The notes: generated by a model not told the origin, from the sequence alone. Positions 45,799-55,801 are shown, numbered from the stretch's first letter. The stretch: 64,000 nucleotides of DNA from Nostoc sp. C052 (GCF_013393905.1 NZ_CP040272.1:2356001-2420000); one strand, 5' to 3'. Program-made: numbers and translations.

Positions 45799-46098
45799 GC
45801 AATGAGAAAACGATGGAAAATCAAGCTTTTTTTTACCGCTAATTAGATTGGACACTATATAACTCGTCGAACCCAGTTCTCTAAAAATTCCCCAGTCCCC
45901 AGTACCCAATCCCCAGTTCAAATCTGCTAAAGTTTCAGTTACGCTGAATTGTAATGTGAATATTAGAGACTGGTGCAAGTTAAGACAGGCAATAATAGCG
46001 CCTGGATATTACTGTTTAATTATCAGGATCAAAGCGCGATTCTCCTGTGGAGAGGCTGCGCGATCGCGTGCAGAATATTTACAGTATTGCCTAAAATT

Positions 46099-47310
46099 AT
46101 GGATAATTCCCCAGTGGTCGCTCAAGCAGATGCATCCTTACCAAATTACACTCAGGAAAATATACGAATAGTGCAGTCAGCAGTTGGCTCGAATTCACCA
46201 CCAAAGGAAAAGGTAGGAACTGACTTTGACTCTCGCATGATGCTGCGGTGTTTGGAACTTGCTCGCCGCGCTTTAGGGCGGACTTCGCCAAATCCGCTAG
46301 TGGGAGCGGTGATTGTCAAGGATGGCGAGATTATCGGCGAAGGATTTCATCCTCGTGCAGGTGAGCCTCATGCAGAAGTGTTTGCCTTAAAAGCCGCAGG
46401 TGTTGGCGCTGCGCGTGGTGCAACAATCTATGTGTCACTTGAACCTTGCAATCACTACGGACGTACTCCCCCTTGTTCGGAAGGATTGATCCAAGCAGGG
46501 GTAGCAAAAGTAGTAGTGGGTATGGTTGATCCCAATCCATTAGTAGCTGGAGGTGGTATCGCCCGTTTGCGGGCGGCGGGGATCGAAGTCTTGGTAGGAG
46601 TAGAAGAAGAAGCTTGTCGTCAGCTAAATGAAGCTTTTGTGCATCGCATTCTCTACAAGCGGCCTTTAGGAATTTTAAAATATGCCATGACTTTAGATGG
46701 GAAAATTGCTACTACCTCTGGTCATAGCGCTTGGGTGACAAGCCAAGAGGCCCGCAATGAAGTACATCAACTGCGGGCGGGTTGTGATGCCATAATTGTC
46801 GGCGGTAATACAGTCCGACAGGATAATCCTTACTTAACCAGCCATCAGGTGGGGGCACATAATCCCCTGCGGGTGGTGATGAGTCGCCATCTTAACTTAC
46901 CGGAAAGTGCCCATCTGTGGCAAACTACGGATGCTCCAACTTTGGTGTTGACACAGAAAGGTGCTAACCCCGATTTTCAAGAACTGTTGCTCAAACAGGG
47001 TGTGGAGGTGGTGGAATTAACATCACTGACACCGGATAAGGCAATGGCATACTTATATGAACGGGGTTTCTGTAGCGTGCTATGGGAATGTGGTGGTACC
47101 TTAGCTGCTAGTGCGATCGCTCAAGGAGCAGTGCAAAAAGTTTTGGCATTTATTGCCCCAAAAATCATTGGTGGTAACATTGCTCCCACACCAGTGGGCG
47201 ATTTAGGTTTTACTACCATGACCGAGGCGTTATCTCTAGAACGTGTTCGTTGGCGTGTAGTAGGCTCTGACTGCTTAGTGGAAGGTTATTTTCCTCAAAA
47301 AGCCAATTGA
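46099..47310 (+). CDS. ribD: Bifunctional riboflavin biosynthesis protein RibD
   Basis: Deaminates the pyrimidine intermediate and reduces the ribosyl chain in riboflavin synthesis. From the ATG at 46099 it is 403 residues. The deaminase half has the zinc site in EPHAEVFAL (His, Glu) and LEPCNHYGRTPPCSEGLI (two Cys); the reductase half has LDGKIATTSGHSAWVT and LWECGGTLAASA. The frame extends to 45973, but those residues are hydrophobic and unlike the family. About 45 residues before the deaminase domain form an N-terminal extension. Confidence 0.93.
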   Translation: MDNSPVVAQADASLPNYTQENIRIVQSAVGSNSPPKEKVGTDFDSRMMLRCLELARRALGRTSPNPLVGAVIVKDGEIIGEGFHPRAGEPHAEVFALKAAGVGAARGATIYVSLEPCNHYGRTPPCSEGLIQAGVAKVVVGMVDPNPLVAGGGIARLRAAGIEVLVGVEEEACRQLNEAFVHRILYKRPLGILKYAMTLDGKIATTSGHSAWVTSQEARNEVHQLRAGCDAIIVGGNTVRQDNPYLTSHQVGAHNPLRVVMSRHLNLPESAHLWQTTDAPTLVLTQKGANPDFQELLLKQGVEVVELTSLTPDKAMAYLYERGFCSVLWECGGTLAASAIAQGAVQKVLAFIAPKIIGGNIAPTPVGDLGFTTMTEALSLERVRWRVVGSDCLVEGYFPQKAN

Positions 47311-47339
47311 CTATCAATCAATTCATGATGATTTTGCAA

Positions 47340-47558
47340 TTATGAACACTGACGTTCATAAGCAATATCACGTATAAGGGCTAGCCGAGATTGAATGTAG
47401 TGGCACAGATAATCAGTTTCGTGAGAATTTAACAAAACTTGCGTTTCGGTTTGTTTCACTAACCACTGCACCAAGCTAGCATCATCAAGTTGTAAGAGGA
47501 GCTTGGCTTGGGCGGTTTCAACCACTGACCAAAGCTGACGCATAATTGTAGGAGTCAT
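47340..47558 (-). CDS. Small conserved hypothetical protein
   Basis: A 72-residue protein MTPTIMRQLWSVVETAQAKL, a helical middle DASLVQWLVKQTETQVLLNS and a Cys near the end. GAGG lies four bases before the ATG at 47558; an inner ATG at 47543 is less supported. I do not recognise a family, but the composition looks like a real protein and it converges tightly on ribD. No signal or membrane segment. Confidence 0.55.
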   Translation of the reverse strand: MTPTIMRQLWSVVETAQAKLLLQLDDASLVQWLVKQTETQVLLNSHETDYLCHYIQSRLALIRDIAYERQCS

Positions 47559-47899
47559 CAGACCTCAATTGAATAATTTAGCTTTGCTCTTTTTAGATTA
47601 CACAATTCCAATCGCAATTTACGACATGAATGTAGAAGCTGAGACAAGTATTATTAAAAACTTAATAATGGTATTTATAACTTTATGAAGATTAAGAATT
47701 TGAAATGGGCATTGGGCATTGGGTAACGGGCAAGAAAACAAACGGGCTAATTCTAAAAATTTAGTTTTTGTGCTTGTGAAGACTGAAATTGTCTTGATTA
47801 TAGCCCAATTAAGACAGTTTTGTAAGCACTATCTTGAATACTGAATCTGTCTTACGGGATACAAAAATTTAGCTTTTGAGAACAATGTTTTTCAGAAAA
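47559..47899. other. AT-rich spacer with a GGGCATT heptamer tract
   Basis: No gene is seen. A GGGCATTGGGCATTGGG tract lies at 47706-47722; the rest is AT-rich, with no terminator-like hairpin that I can support. Confidence 0.5.
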
Positions 47900-49729
47900 T
47901 TAACACTGTTTGGCTGTAGATGGACTGACAAAATCATGTAAATCTACATCCCAAATGCTGATGTAAATAAAATCACATTGTTGGCGGATAATCTGACCTT
48001 TAACTGAGCCATTCTTAAAACTAAAATTATCAGATTGGCGCTGTTGTACCTGTTTAAGTCCCTGCTTAATTTCTTCAGTGGCTTGTCCACCTAACATTCC
48101 ATTCAAGGTATCTTCCATTACTTGTGGGTCTACCGATTGGGCAAAAGATACCTCAGTTTGGCGCAGCGATTTAGAATTACGATCAAATAAATAGCCAAGG
48201 TCAATTTTGTTTGGCACTAGTTTGTAAACGACAGCACGAGTCTTACCCCATGCGCCTCTTAAATCTTGATTTGGTTTGCCAAGGGTAGCCTCTACAGCGC
48301 TTCTTGGTGTACCTGTAGGAAATGCCGGAACGCTAGCGACTTTACTAGGTGGCTGTTCGTTGGTTTGTGACGCTGGAGGTGCTTCTGGTCTGGGAACTGC
48401 CCTCGCCTCATTCTTTGGTTCTGGCTGTGGTGTAGAGACTGCTACTGGTGGTGGAGTATCTGAAGTTATTATAGGCTTCCTTTTTGGCTGTGGTATGGAT
48501 ACAACCGGAGGATTAGAAGTTGGTAAAGGATCGGGAATTACTGGCTGTTGTCGTGGTGAGATCGGTACAGCTGGAACTGGAAGTGGAGAATTTTGGGAAG
48601 AAATGGGCGGTTCGCTAGATATAGGATTGGGAAAAGATTCTGGCGATGGGGTAGGACTTGTGGCAATGGTTGTTTCTGGCTGTTGCTGACGAATGATATT
48701 AGGAATTACAACTGCACCAATCAAGCCACCGACTAGCAAACTACCAACAATTACAGCAGATTTTTGCCAGTTTCCAGGAGCGGAAGATCCTGCAATCGCA
48801 GAATTGTTTTGCGGAGAATATAATGGCTGAGTTTGTCGAGTCGATGTCGCAGTAGAAAAACTGACTGTGGCAGTATTTGCGGTTAACTCAGGAGGTATAT
48901 TGCTAGCAGATTGGAGGGCATATAGCATTTTACTGGCAGTGCTGTAGCGATCGCCAGCATGAGGCCTAATTGCCTGATTGAGTATCGCCGCCAATTGAGA
49001 AGATACATGAGGCGCGTGCTGCTGCCAAAGTATTTCCCCAGTTTTCAGATCGGTTAGTAGTTCTTGTGGGTGTTTGCCAGTCAGCAGATAAATCGCTGTT
49101 AAACCTAAGCTGTAGATATCAGTGGCGTAAACTGGGCGGCCAACAGCTTGTTCGCTAGGCATATATCCGGGTGTACCAATAACGAGCGATCGCGTCGGGT
49201 ATCCTGAAGGATTCACCACAGAACGGATTGTTTCTTTAACTGCGCCAAAATCAATCAAAACTGGTTCGCTATCAACAGAACGGAGAATAATGTTATCTGG
49301 CTTGATATCGCGGTGAATAATGCCTTTGCTGTGAACATAATTTAAAACTGAAAGCAGACTCAAGAGGATTTGCCGAACCACAGTTTCACTCTCAAATCCT
49401 TTGGCTTCGACAATTTTTGTCAGGGTTTGACCGTGAATCCATTCTTGGACGAGGTAAAATTGTCCGTTCTCAGAAAAGTAGGCATAGAGTTTAGGAATTT
49501 GGTAGCTACTTTCACCCAAATACTCCAAGGTTGCGGCTTCCCTTTCAAATCGCTGTTGAATAAGTTGATAGGTTTGCGGGTCATTATTCGTAACCGGTTT
49601 GAGTTGCTTAATCACACAGCGACGGCGAGAAGGCATGTGGACATCTTCTGCTAGAAAGGTTTCGCCAAACCCACCAGCGCCGATTACCTGGATAATTTGA
49701 TAGCGATTGTTCAGCAGGGTTATTGTCAT
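47900..49729 (-). CDS. Hanks-type serine/threonine protein kinase with membrane segment
   Basis: A 609-residue protein kinase. The N-terminal domain has the Gly loop GAGGFGETFLAE, VIKQL (catalytic Lys), the catalytic IIHRDIKPDNIIL and DFGAVKE, and the APE-like TPGYMPSEQ. After about residue 275 come a low-complexity stretch, a transmembrane segment (SAVIVGSLLVGGLIGAVVIP, near residue 330) and a long Pro/Ser/Gln-rich part, then a C-terminal soluble domain (AVEATLGKPNQDLRGAWGKT onward). Probably a membrane receptor-like kinase; FHA proteins in this window are possible readers of its products. Its regulated target is unknown. Confidence 0.9.
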   Translation of the reverse strand: MTITLLNNRYQIIQVIGAGGFGETFLAEDVHMPSRRRCVIKQLKPVTNNDPQTYQLIQQRFEREAATLEYLGESSYQIPKLYAYFSENGQFYLVQEWIHGQTLTKIVEAKGFESETVVRQILLSLLSVLNYVHSKGIIHRDIKPDNIILRSVDSEPVLIDFGAVKETIRSVVNPSGYPTRSLVIGTPGYMPSEQAVGRPVYATDIYSLGLTAIYLLTGKHPQELLTDLKTGEILWQQHAPHVSSQLAAILNQAIRPHAGDRYSTASKMLYALQSASNIPPELTANTATVSFSTATSTRQTQPLYSPQNNSAIAGSSAPGNWQKSAVIVGSLLVGGLIGAVVIPNIIRQQQPETTIATSPTPSPESFPNPISSEPPISSQNSPLPVPAVPISPRQQPVIPDPLPTSNPPVVSIPQPKRKPIITSDTPPPVAVSTPQPEPKNEARAVPRPEAPPASQTNEQPPSKVASVPAFPTGTPRSAVEATLGKPNQDLRGAWGKTRAVVYKLVPNKIDLGYLFDRNSKSLRQTEVSFAQSVDPQVMEDTLNGMLGGQATEEIKQGLKQVQQRQSDNFSFKNGSVKGQIIRQQCDFIYISIWDVDLHDFVSPSTAKQC

Positions 49730-50169
49730 GAAAAATTATAAGCGTAGACACCCAATGTGGAGCTAGAGACTTCCTCTCTTCTCCAGGCTTGTCGTCAGAC
49801 ATCGCCCTTTCCAAATGTACATCAGATGAGTTATGGACATTAAATTAGGGGCTGGGGATTGGGGATTGGGGATTCAAACACCAACCAAAACAATCAAGAA
49901 ATTTCTTGCCCAATCCTCAGTAAAGAGTCCCGGAGTGTCTATTACTCATCTTCAACCTTGACCGACCTAACAGTGCATCTTGTAAAGAGACTTAACGGGA
50001 AAAGTTAGGTAAAGTATACGTGAATTTACTGTAAAAAAGCGAACTCTTAACCTATCCATAATCTATCTATCATCGACAATCCGGTAATCTAAATTTTCTA
50101 ACTTAAATGGCGTGGGTAGCGGCTAATCAAAATGCGCTCACAGACTCAAGGAATAATCGAGGATTATAG
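49730..50169. other. Spacer with a GGGGATT heptamer tract
   Basis: No gene is seen. The GGGGATTGGGGATTGGGGATT tract at 49853-49873 (written here as separate units: GGGGATT, three copies) is the main feature. The remaining part before the phosphoesterase gene is AT-rich and contains no clear promoter I can defend. Confidence 0.5.
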
Positions 50170-51324
50170 ATGATGGCAAAGGTTGGCTACTCAGTATTTA
50201 AACGCGTCACCACAGCGCGTTTGCTACGTCAAATGTGTTTACTGGCGCTGACTGTGCCATTGTTGGCAAGTTCGGCAATCAGTTTGGCGACTGCCAACGA
50301 GAATGAGTACGAGGGCGAGAACGAGTCATACGCCATCGGACTTTGGGGCGATCTACCCTACTCGGATCTACAAGCAACGACAGGGGTTCCAAACCTCATT
50401 GCTGATATGAACGCCCAAAACCTGGCTTTCACAGTCCACGACGGCGATCTGAAGGCGGGTAACTCTATAGCCAGCTCGGTGACGCCGACCACTTGTAGCA
50501 ATGACCTCTACACCCAAGCACTTGGCTATTTCAATGCTCTGAAAGCACCAGCAGCTTTCACACCAGGCGACAACGATTGGACTGACTGCGATCGCCCCTC
50601 AAACGGTGGATTCAAATCACTTAATCGCCTCGACTACGAGCGTCAGGTATTCTTCAGTACGAATTTCTCCCTGGGCCAGCGTCGGCTAGCCCAGGAGGTG
50701 CAGACAGCACCGCTGTGCCTTGGTGAAAACCGCACAGCTGTCCCCTGTGTTGAAAACCGCCGTTGGACGGTCGGTAAGGTTACTTATGCCACACTCAATA
50801 TTCAGGGTTCGTGCAACAACCTATGCGACACTGCGCCTGACCCGGAGGAGTACGCGGCGCGAAATGCAGCTGATATTATATGGATGAGAGAGACCTTTCA
50901 AGTGGCAAAGGCACGCAAATCGGTGGCGGTTATGTTTATCTCCCAAGGTAATCCAGGGTGGGATCTGACCGACGGAACTAGAGCGCCTTTGCGCGATCCC
51001 AAAACCCTCGCAGAAACCGATGGACAACCTGATGGCTTTCAGAGCTTTTTATTAGCGTTGCGCGATGAGGTAATTGCTTTCCGTAAACCAGTTGTCTACG
51101 TAGACGGCGACTCACATTATCACCGCATTGACAGGCCATTTCTGGATGCTCAAGGCAGACGCCTCGAAAACTTCACCCGTGTCGAGACATTTGGCGACAA
51201 TGCAGCGAACGGCACTAACGATGTGAATTGGGTCAAAGTGACCGTAAATCCCCGTAGTCGAGAGGTGTTTTCGTATCAGCCACAGATTGTTCCCGGTAAT
51301 CGAGTAGCGGTTCCATCTCCGTAA
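50170..51324 (+). CDS. Secreted calcineurin-like metallophosphoesterase
   Basis: A 384-residue protein with a signal peptide (LLALTVPLLASSAISLATAN, about residues 24-43) and metallophosphoesterase motifs: GLWGDLPYSD (Asp), HDGDLKAG (Asp), PGDNDWTDC (Asn/Asp) and YVDGDSHYHRID (His). Together these are the metal ligands of the family. The substrate is unknown. Its DNA looks richer in G+C and uses codons such as CGC and GCG more than neighbours, which hints at transfer from another source. It probably acts in the periplasm. Confidence 0.75.
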   Translation: MMAKVGYSVFKRVTTARLLRQMCLLALTVPLLASSAISLATANENEYEGENESYAIGLWGDLPYSDLQATTGVPNLIADMNAQNLAFTVHDGDLKAGNSIASSVTPTTCSNDLYTQALGYFNALKAPAAFTPGDNDWTDCDRPSNGGFKSLNRLDYERQVFFSTNFSLGQRRLAQEVQTAPLCLGENRTAVPCVENRRWTVGKVTYATLNIQGSCNNLCDTAPDPEEYAARNAADIIWMRETFQVAKARKSVAVMFISQGNPGWDLTDGTRAPLRDPKTLAETDGQPDGFQSFLLALRDEVIAFRKPVVYVDGDSHYHRIDRPFLDAQGRRLENFTRVETFGDNAANGTNDVNWVKVTVNPRSREVFSYQPQIVPGNRVAVPSP

Positions 51325-51625
51325 AGCCACGGTGTACACACAAATCCTAAAAACCTAGCTTGAAGGCTTGACTCGTTCCTAGTCTCTAACTGGGAACGAG
51401 ATAATCTCTCAAAACATTAGAGAGACGCGATAAGGGACTTCCAAATAAAAAATATTCAATTAACTCTTGTGGGGTGGGCATCTTGCCTGCCCAGTCTATC
51501 CCGCCCAGTCTATAATATGGCGCTCATGTTGCCCACCCCACAATATTGAATAATTTATTTCTTGGAGTTCCCTAAATCGTCGTCTCTACAAGGAATTTAT
51601 CCATCAATTATTTATTGACAGACTA
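51325..51625. other. Repeat-filled spacer between convergent genes
   Basis: Besides copy B above it carries a GTGGGGTGGGCATCTTGCC element (about 51470-51495) and its inverted relative (GTTGCCCACCCCAC, about 51529-51540). A copy of the same block lies near 55197-55223. No gene is seen. Confidence 0.65.
51329..51400. repeat. Structured dispersed repeat, copy B, directly after the phosphoesterase gene
   Basis: It shares ACGGTGTACACACAAATCCT and AAAAAC with copy A at 45725. The hairpin is CTCGTTCCTAGT (51372-51383), loop CTCTA, ACTGGGAACGAG (51389-51400), with one T-G pair. It starts 4 bases after the stop codon, so it may also end transcription. Confidence 0.75.
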
Positions 51626-52687
51626 CTAGGCGAACTCTATAGTTTCAACAAACTCTAAAATACTCTCCTTGATGTCTTCGGCTTCTTCTTCAACAGAATC
51701 GGGAGTTTCGCCGTTAATAAAACTGTGTTGACTACTAACTATATACAAAAATTCACCCCTGATAAAGGTAAGCAGTCCTCGGTACGCATCTAATCTGATC
51801 GCAGTTCCATTATTTTCTTGCTTAGAAATCGTGGAACCTTTGGGCATATCAATTAAAACGTAGTAAGCGCCTCGCAAAGTATTTTCCAGATATTCGGTAT
51901 ACTCCACAGAAGCATCTGGTACATTGGCAAAAATCGCCTGCGGTACATACTTGTCTACTAAAATTGTTTGTAAATATTCTTCTTGTCCAACAGCCTCCAA
52001 TTCCTCTAACTGTTCCAGAGGGAAAGGATAATAATCAATTCTCAGCAAAGTACCGATGTCATCAGAAAAGCCAACTACCCCTTCCTGGCTCTGAATTCTA
52101 CCGCCCTGCTGGGGATCAACCGGAATTGGCACAGTAAAATTACCTAATGGGGATTGATACGCCTGTTCGCTAAAATCTTCGATGACTACTGTTTCATCAT
52201 CATCCTCGTCATCATCATCTGCATATTCTTCATCTTCTGCTTCTTTAAAGGCTGCAATTACCTCCTTGATGATTTCCTCTGCTTCTTCATCCTCCAGTTC
52301 TAAGGCTGCTTGTAGCTTTTTGAGGTAGGCTTGTTTCGGTTTGGGGATGGCGAGTTCATCGTCTAAAAGTACTATTACCCCAGCAGCAAAACCATCTAGC
52401 ACTAATTCATCTGAGAGAGATACTTTAGCGACATTAAACAAAGGTCCAATTCCCTCTTCTTCGGCAATGGAGATGAGTCTATCAACTATTTCTGTGATTT
52501 CATCTTCTGAGTATTCCTCAAAAACCTCGAATTCCCAGAGAATACCCGCTAAACTTTCTGCATCTACCTCGTCAATCACTGAATCTGCGATCGCAGTGAC
52601 AGTTGCGATCGCCGCCACCGCTTCCTCTGGACTTAGTGATTCCTCTGATGTCTTTGGTGAGTTAAAAACCTTGTCATATTTAGTCAT
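51626..52687 (-). CDS. Acidic TerB-like protein
   Basis: A 353-residue, very acidic protein (DDDDEDDDETVVIED near residues 160-175). The N-terminal part (SLSPEEAVAAIATVTAIADS, then EITEIVDRLISIAEEEGIGP and LVLDGFAAGVIVLLDDELAI) resembles TerB-like helical domains. The C-terminal part (QSPLGNFTVPIPVDPQQGGR and further) is a separate beta-rich domain of unknown type. No signal peptide or membrane segment. TerB domains are linked to membrane and stress (tellurite) functions; the actual role here is not known. Confidence 0.65.
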   Translation of the reverse strand: MTKYDKVFNSPKTSEESLSPEEAVAAIATVTAIADSVIDEVDAESLAGILWEFEVFEEYSEDEITEIVDRLISIAEEEGIGPLFNVAKVSLSDELVLDGFAAGVIVLLDDELAIPKPKQAYLKKLQAALELEDEEAEEIIKEVIAAFKEAEDEEYADDDDEDDDETVVIEDFSEQAYQSPLGNFTVPIPVDPQQGGRIQSQEGVVGFSDDIGTLLRIDYYPFPLEQLEELEAVGQEEYLQTILVDKYVPQAIFANVPDASVEYTEYLENTLRGAYYVLIDMPKGSTISKQENNGTAIRLDAYRGLLTFIRGEFLYIVSSQHSFINGETPDSVEEEAEDIKESILEFVETIEFA

Positions 52688-53168
52688 ATTTGCTACCTAA
52701 ATTAATTCCTTGATAGTAATAACAGATTGAAAGTGACAATGGTCAGTTTACCAATGGAGCGAATCTTCTAGAGAAAAAGTTGGCTAATACGTTATTTACT
52801 CAGTATTGCTCAGATGTCACAAAACCTTGTTGACAGCTAATCTCCAAAGGGTTGAGGTGTTCTCAAATCTGTTGTCGAATATACACTTAAACACCAGCTA
52901 GGCTCAATATTTACCGAAAGTCAATTTAACTAAATATTGTAAATTTTTGTGATCGAGCAATTATCGTTAATAACTGCTATATTCTTGTGTTTTTATCCTC
53001 TAGCAGATGAATTATATCTATCGATAGAATTATAAACTAGCTAGCGATAGATACCTACCCCGTGGGCAGGATGTCACAATACCGATGTTTGTAGTGACAC
53101 ACAATACTCGAAGTGTTTGTAGTGTTAGTTCTACAAATGTAAATTACATGAAATTTTGAGTTTTTTTT
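52688..53168. other. AT-rich spacer with a small palindrome
   Basis: No gene is seen. TATCTATCGATAGA (53017-53030) is a near-palindrome with a TATCGATA core. A CGTGGGCAGGATG piece near 53060 resembles the GGGTGGGCATCTTGCC repeat. It should contain promoter elements for both flanking genes, which I cannot point to. Confidence 0.5.
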
Positions 53169-55097
53169 ATGGTAAAAACCCCTCCATCCCAGTTTTCACC
53201 AGAGCAATACAAAGTTGATTCTGCACAAGAAAAAGTAGACGCTATTATAGAAACCCCACCATCAGAAACTGAAATTGACCTAGAGTTTCTTTACACCAGA
53301 GATATTGAATTTCGTCAGGAAACTATTTACTTTCTTGTGGTCGATCGCTTTTATGATGGCGACCCAGATAACAGTGAAGGTACAAATTCAGAACTGTACG
53401 ATCCAACTAGAAAAGATTGGGGTAAGTACTGGGGTGGGGACTTGCAAGGTGTCATTGATAAGTTAGACTATCTTAAAAACATGGGAGTTACTGCCCTTTG
53501 GCTAACTCCACTATTCGAGCAGGTAGAAGAGTTATTTATTAGTAATGCAGCGATGCATGGCTATTGGACAAAAGATTTTAAACGGATTAATCCTCGCTAC
53601 ATTGCTGATGGAGAAAATCCTTCTTTAAATGCTACTCAAGAAGAAAAAAATACGACCTTTGATCGGTTAATTGCAGAACTGCACAAGCGCAATATGAAGC
53701 TGGTGCTAGATATTGTCTGCAACCATAGCAGCCCTGATACCAGCGGTAGTAAGGGTGAATTATTTGATGATGGTGTAAAAATTGCTGACTTCAATAATGA
53801 TGTCAATCATTGGTATCACCACTATGGCGAAGTGCAAAACTGGGAAGATGATTGGCAAGTTCAGAACTGTGAACTAGCTGGTTTAGCAACCTTCAATGAA
53901 AACAATACAGAATATCGGGAATATATTAAGTCAGCAATCAAACAATGGCTAGACCGGGGTGTGGATGCACTGCGGGTGGATACTGTCAAGCACATGCCGA
54001 TTTGGTTTTGGCAAGAATTCACTGGCGAGATGACCAATCACAAACCAGATGTATTTATTTTTGGTGAATGGATTTATAGTAATCCCAGTGACGATCGCTC
54101 GGTGGAATTTGCCAATCACTCAGGTATGACACTTCTAGACTTTGGTTTGTGTGTGGCAATTCGAGCCGCATTGGGGCAAGGTTCAGAAATGGGATTCCAA
54201 ACAATTCAATATATTTTTGATCAGGATTATCGCTATAACGGGGCAACAGAGTTAATTACCTTCATCGACAACCATGATATGTCCCGCTTTCAATCGCTGA
54301 ACCCCGATCCAGCGATGTTGAAGGTTGCGATCGCCTTAATTATGACATCTCGCGGTATTCCCTGCATTTACTACGGTACAGAACAGTATCTCCATGACGA
54401 CACCGATGGCGGTAACGATCCATACAACCGCCCAATGATGGAAAATTGGGATACTGATAGTGAAATTTATCGTTGCATCAGGCTGCTGTCTGGCTTACGG
54501 CGACTGAATCCAGCCGTGTCAATGGGTAGCCACTGGCAAAAATACTTAACACCAGATGTCTACTGTTATGTACGCCGCTATCGTGATTCTCTGTGTTTTG
54601 TCGCTTTAAACCGGGGCGGAGAAGTTACCCTCCCAGAAGTAGAAACAGAATTGCCTGATGGGGAACACACCTGCGTGGTGACTCGCAATAAGTATGAAGT
54701 GAAAGACGGCAAGATTTATGACTTGGTATTAGAAGAAAGGGGAGTGATTGTTTTTAGCCACGTTGGCGAACGGATTAAAGCACAGACAATTGTCCGCGTC
54801 CAACTCAATGGCGTGCATACCCAACCCGGTGAAATCATTGTGGTGACAGGAGATTGTCCAGAGTTGGGTAACTGGGATATCAGCAAGGCATATCCTTTAG
54901 AGTACATTAACTCAAATACCTGGTCGGCTGAGATTCCCTTTGATGAAAGTGCTGGTAAACTGATTGCTTATAAATATGCCATGTGGCGGGAAGGGCAATC
55001 ACCTCTGCGCGAAAACCTGGTAAATCGCCGCTGGGTGATTGCGAAAGAAGGTACTGTCAAATGGCGTGATACCTGGGCATCAGGAAGAGAATCATAG
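53169..55097 (+). CDS. GH13 alpha-amylase-type enzyme with C-terminal CBM20
   Basis: Cleaves or transfers alpha-1,4-glucan. The 642-residue protein has the GH13 barrel: YFLVVDRFYDGDP, VTALWLTPLFEQV, LVLDIVCNHSSPD, the nucleophile Asp in DALRVDTVKHM, the acid/base Glu in FIFGEWIYS and the Asp in FIDNHDMSRF. The C-terminal segment (QTIVRVQLNGVHTQPGEIIV, TGDCPELGNWD) is a CBM20 starch-binding domain. The layout resembles cyclodextrin glucanotransferase or alpha-amylase; the exact activity is not certain. No signal peptide, so probably a cytoplasmic glycogen or starch enzyme. Confidence 0.88.
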   Translation: MVKTPPSQFSPEQYKVDSAQEKVDAIIETPPSETEIDLEFLYTRDIEFRQETIYFLVVDRFYDGDPDNSEGTNSELYDPTRKDWGKYWGGDLQGVIDKLDYLKNMGVTALWLTPLFEQVEELFISNAAMHGYWTKDFKRINPRYIADGENPSLNATQEEKNTTFDRLIAELHKRNMKLVLDIVCNHSSPDTSGSKGELFDDGVKIADFNNDVNHWYHHYGEVQNWEDDWQVQNCELAGLATFNENNTEYREYIKSAIKQWLDRGVDALRVDTVKHMPIWFWQEFTGEMTNHKPDVFIFGEWIYSNPSDDRSVEFANHSGMTLLDFGLCVAIRAALGQGSEMGFQTIQYIFDQDYRYNGATELITFIDNHDMSRFQSLNPDPAMLKVAIALIMTSRGIPCIYYGTEQYLHDDTDGGNDPYNRPMMENWDTDSEIYRCIRLLSGLRRLNPAVSMGSHWQKYLTPDVYCYVRRYRDSLCFVALNRGGEVTLPEVETELPDGEHTCVVTRNKYEVKDGKIYDLVLEERGVIVFSHVGERIKAQTIVRVQLNGVHTQPGEIIVVTGDCPELGNWDISKAYPLEYINSNTWSAEIPFDESAGKLIAYKYAMWREGQSPLRENLVNRRWVIAKEGTVKWRDTWASGRES

Positions 55098-55618
55098 AGT
55101 TTATCAAGAAAGGCAGGAACCAGATAGCGCAGCGTAAAGCCTTTTCTTCGAGAGGTTTTACGCTGCACTAAGCTAATCAGCATTAAAGTTGCATAATCAG
55201 GGCGGGCAAGATGCCCACCCCACATGATATTAAGAAAATTTTAATATGCAAATTAGATGTGTTTTAGCTTATCACCACTAAGTTAGAAGCTTCCGCATCC
55301 TGTTGATATATTTACTATATCCAGTGGTAATAAGCTCAGTTGCAGTTACCATCAGCGCTACCTACCTGAAGTCATAAATTATTTTTGTCTCAAGATAGAA
55401 CAATATAATGATATCTTTCCCTCTTTTGGATATTACTTGAATTCTCAAAGATGAATTGAAGCGCTAAATAACTATGTACAACGGATACAAAGATTTTTCA
55501 TAAAAACATCGTCAGATAGAAGAATTAAAACTTGTCTAAAAGTAATCTATAGATATTGCAGCGCTTTTCAAGCGAGCAAAAACAAATCAACACTTAACAT
55601 ACTTTAGGAACAAAGAAA
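55098..55618. other. Spacer with a GGGCATCTTGCC-type repeat
   Basis: CAGGGCGGGCAAGATGCCCA followed by CCCCAC at 55197-55223 is the repeat also found near 51470 and 53060. No gene is seen. The right part, before the CsbD gene, is AT-rich. Confidence 0.55.
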
Positions 55619-55801
55619 ATGAGTATCGAAGATAAAGCAAAAGCTTTCGCTAAAAACGTCGAAGGAAAAGTACAAGAGGCAATTGGCGAAGTAACTGGCG
55701 ATCCTAAAGACAAAGCTGAAGGTAAAGCTAAACAAGCTGAAGCTCAAGTTCGCAACACTGCTGAGAATATCAAAGATGAAGTTAAAAAGACTTTAGACTA
55801 G
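55619..55801 (+). CDS. CsbD-family stress protein
   Basis: A 60-residue, charged protein: MSIEDKAKAFAKNVEGKVQE, then AIGEVTGDPKDKAEGKAKQA. This is the CsbD family (small, hydrophilic, often induced by stress), whose molecular function is unknown. AGGA lies about 10 bases before the ATG. It stands as a single gene. Confidence 0.85.
   Translation: MSIEDKAKAFAKNVEGKVQEAIGEVTGDPKDKAEGKAKQAEAQVRNTAENIKDEVKKTLD

Noticed and set aside
52990..53045. A TATCGATA palindrome as an operator before the amylase-type gene
   Set aside because: The core is short and AT-rich; no matching regulator or second copy was found.
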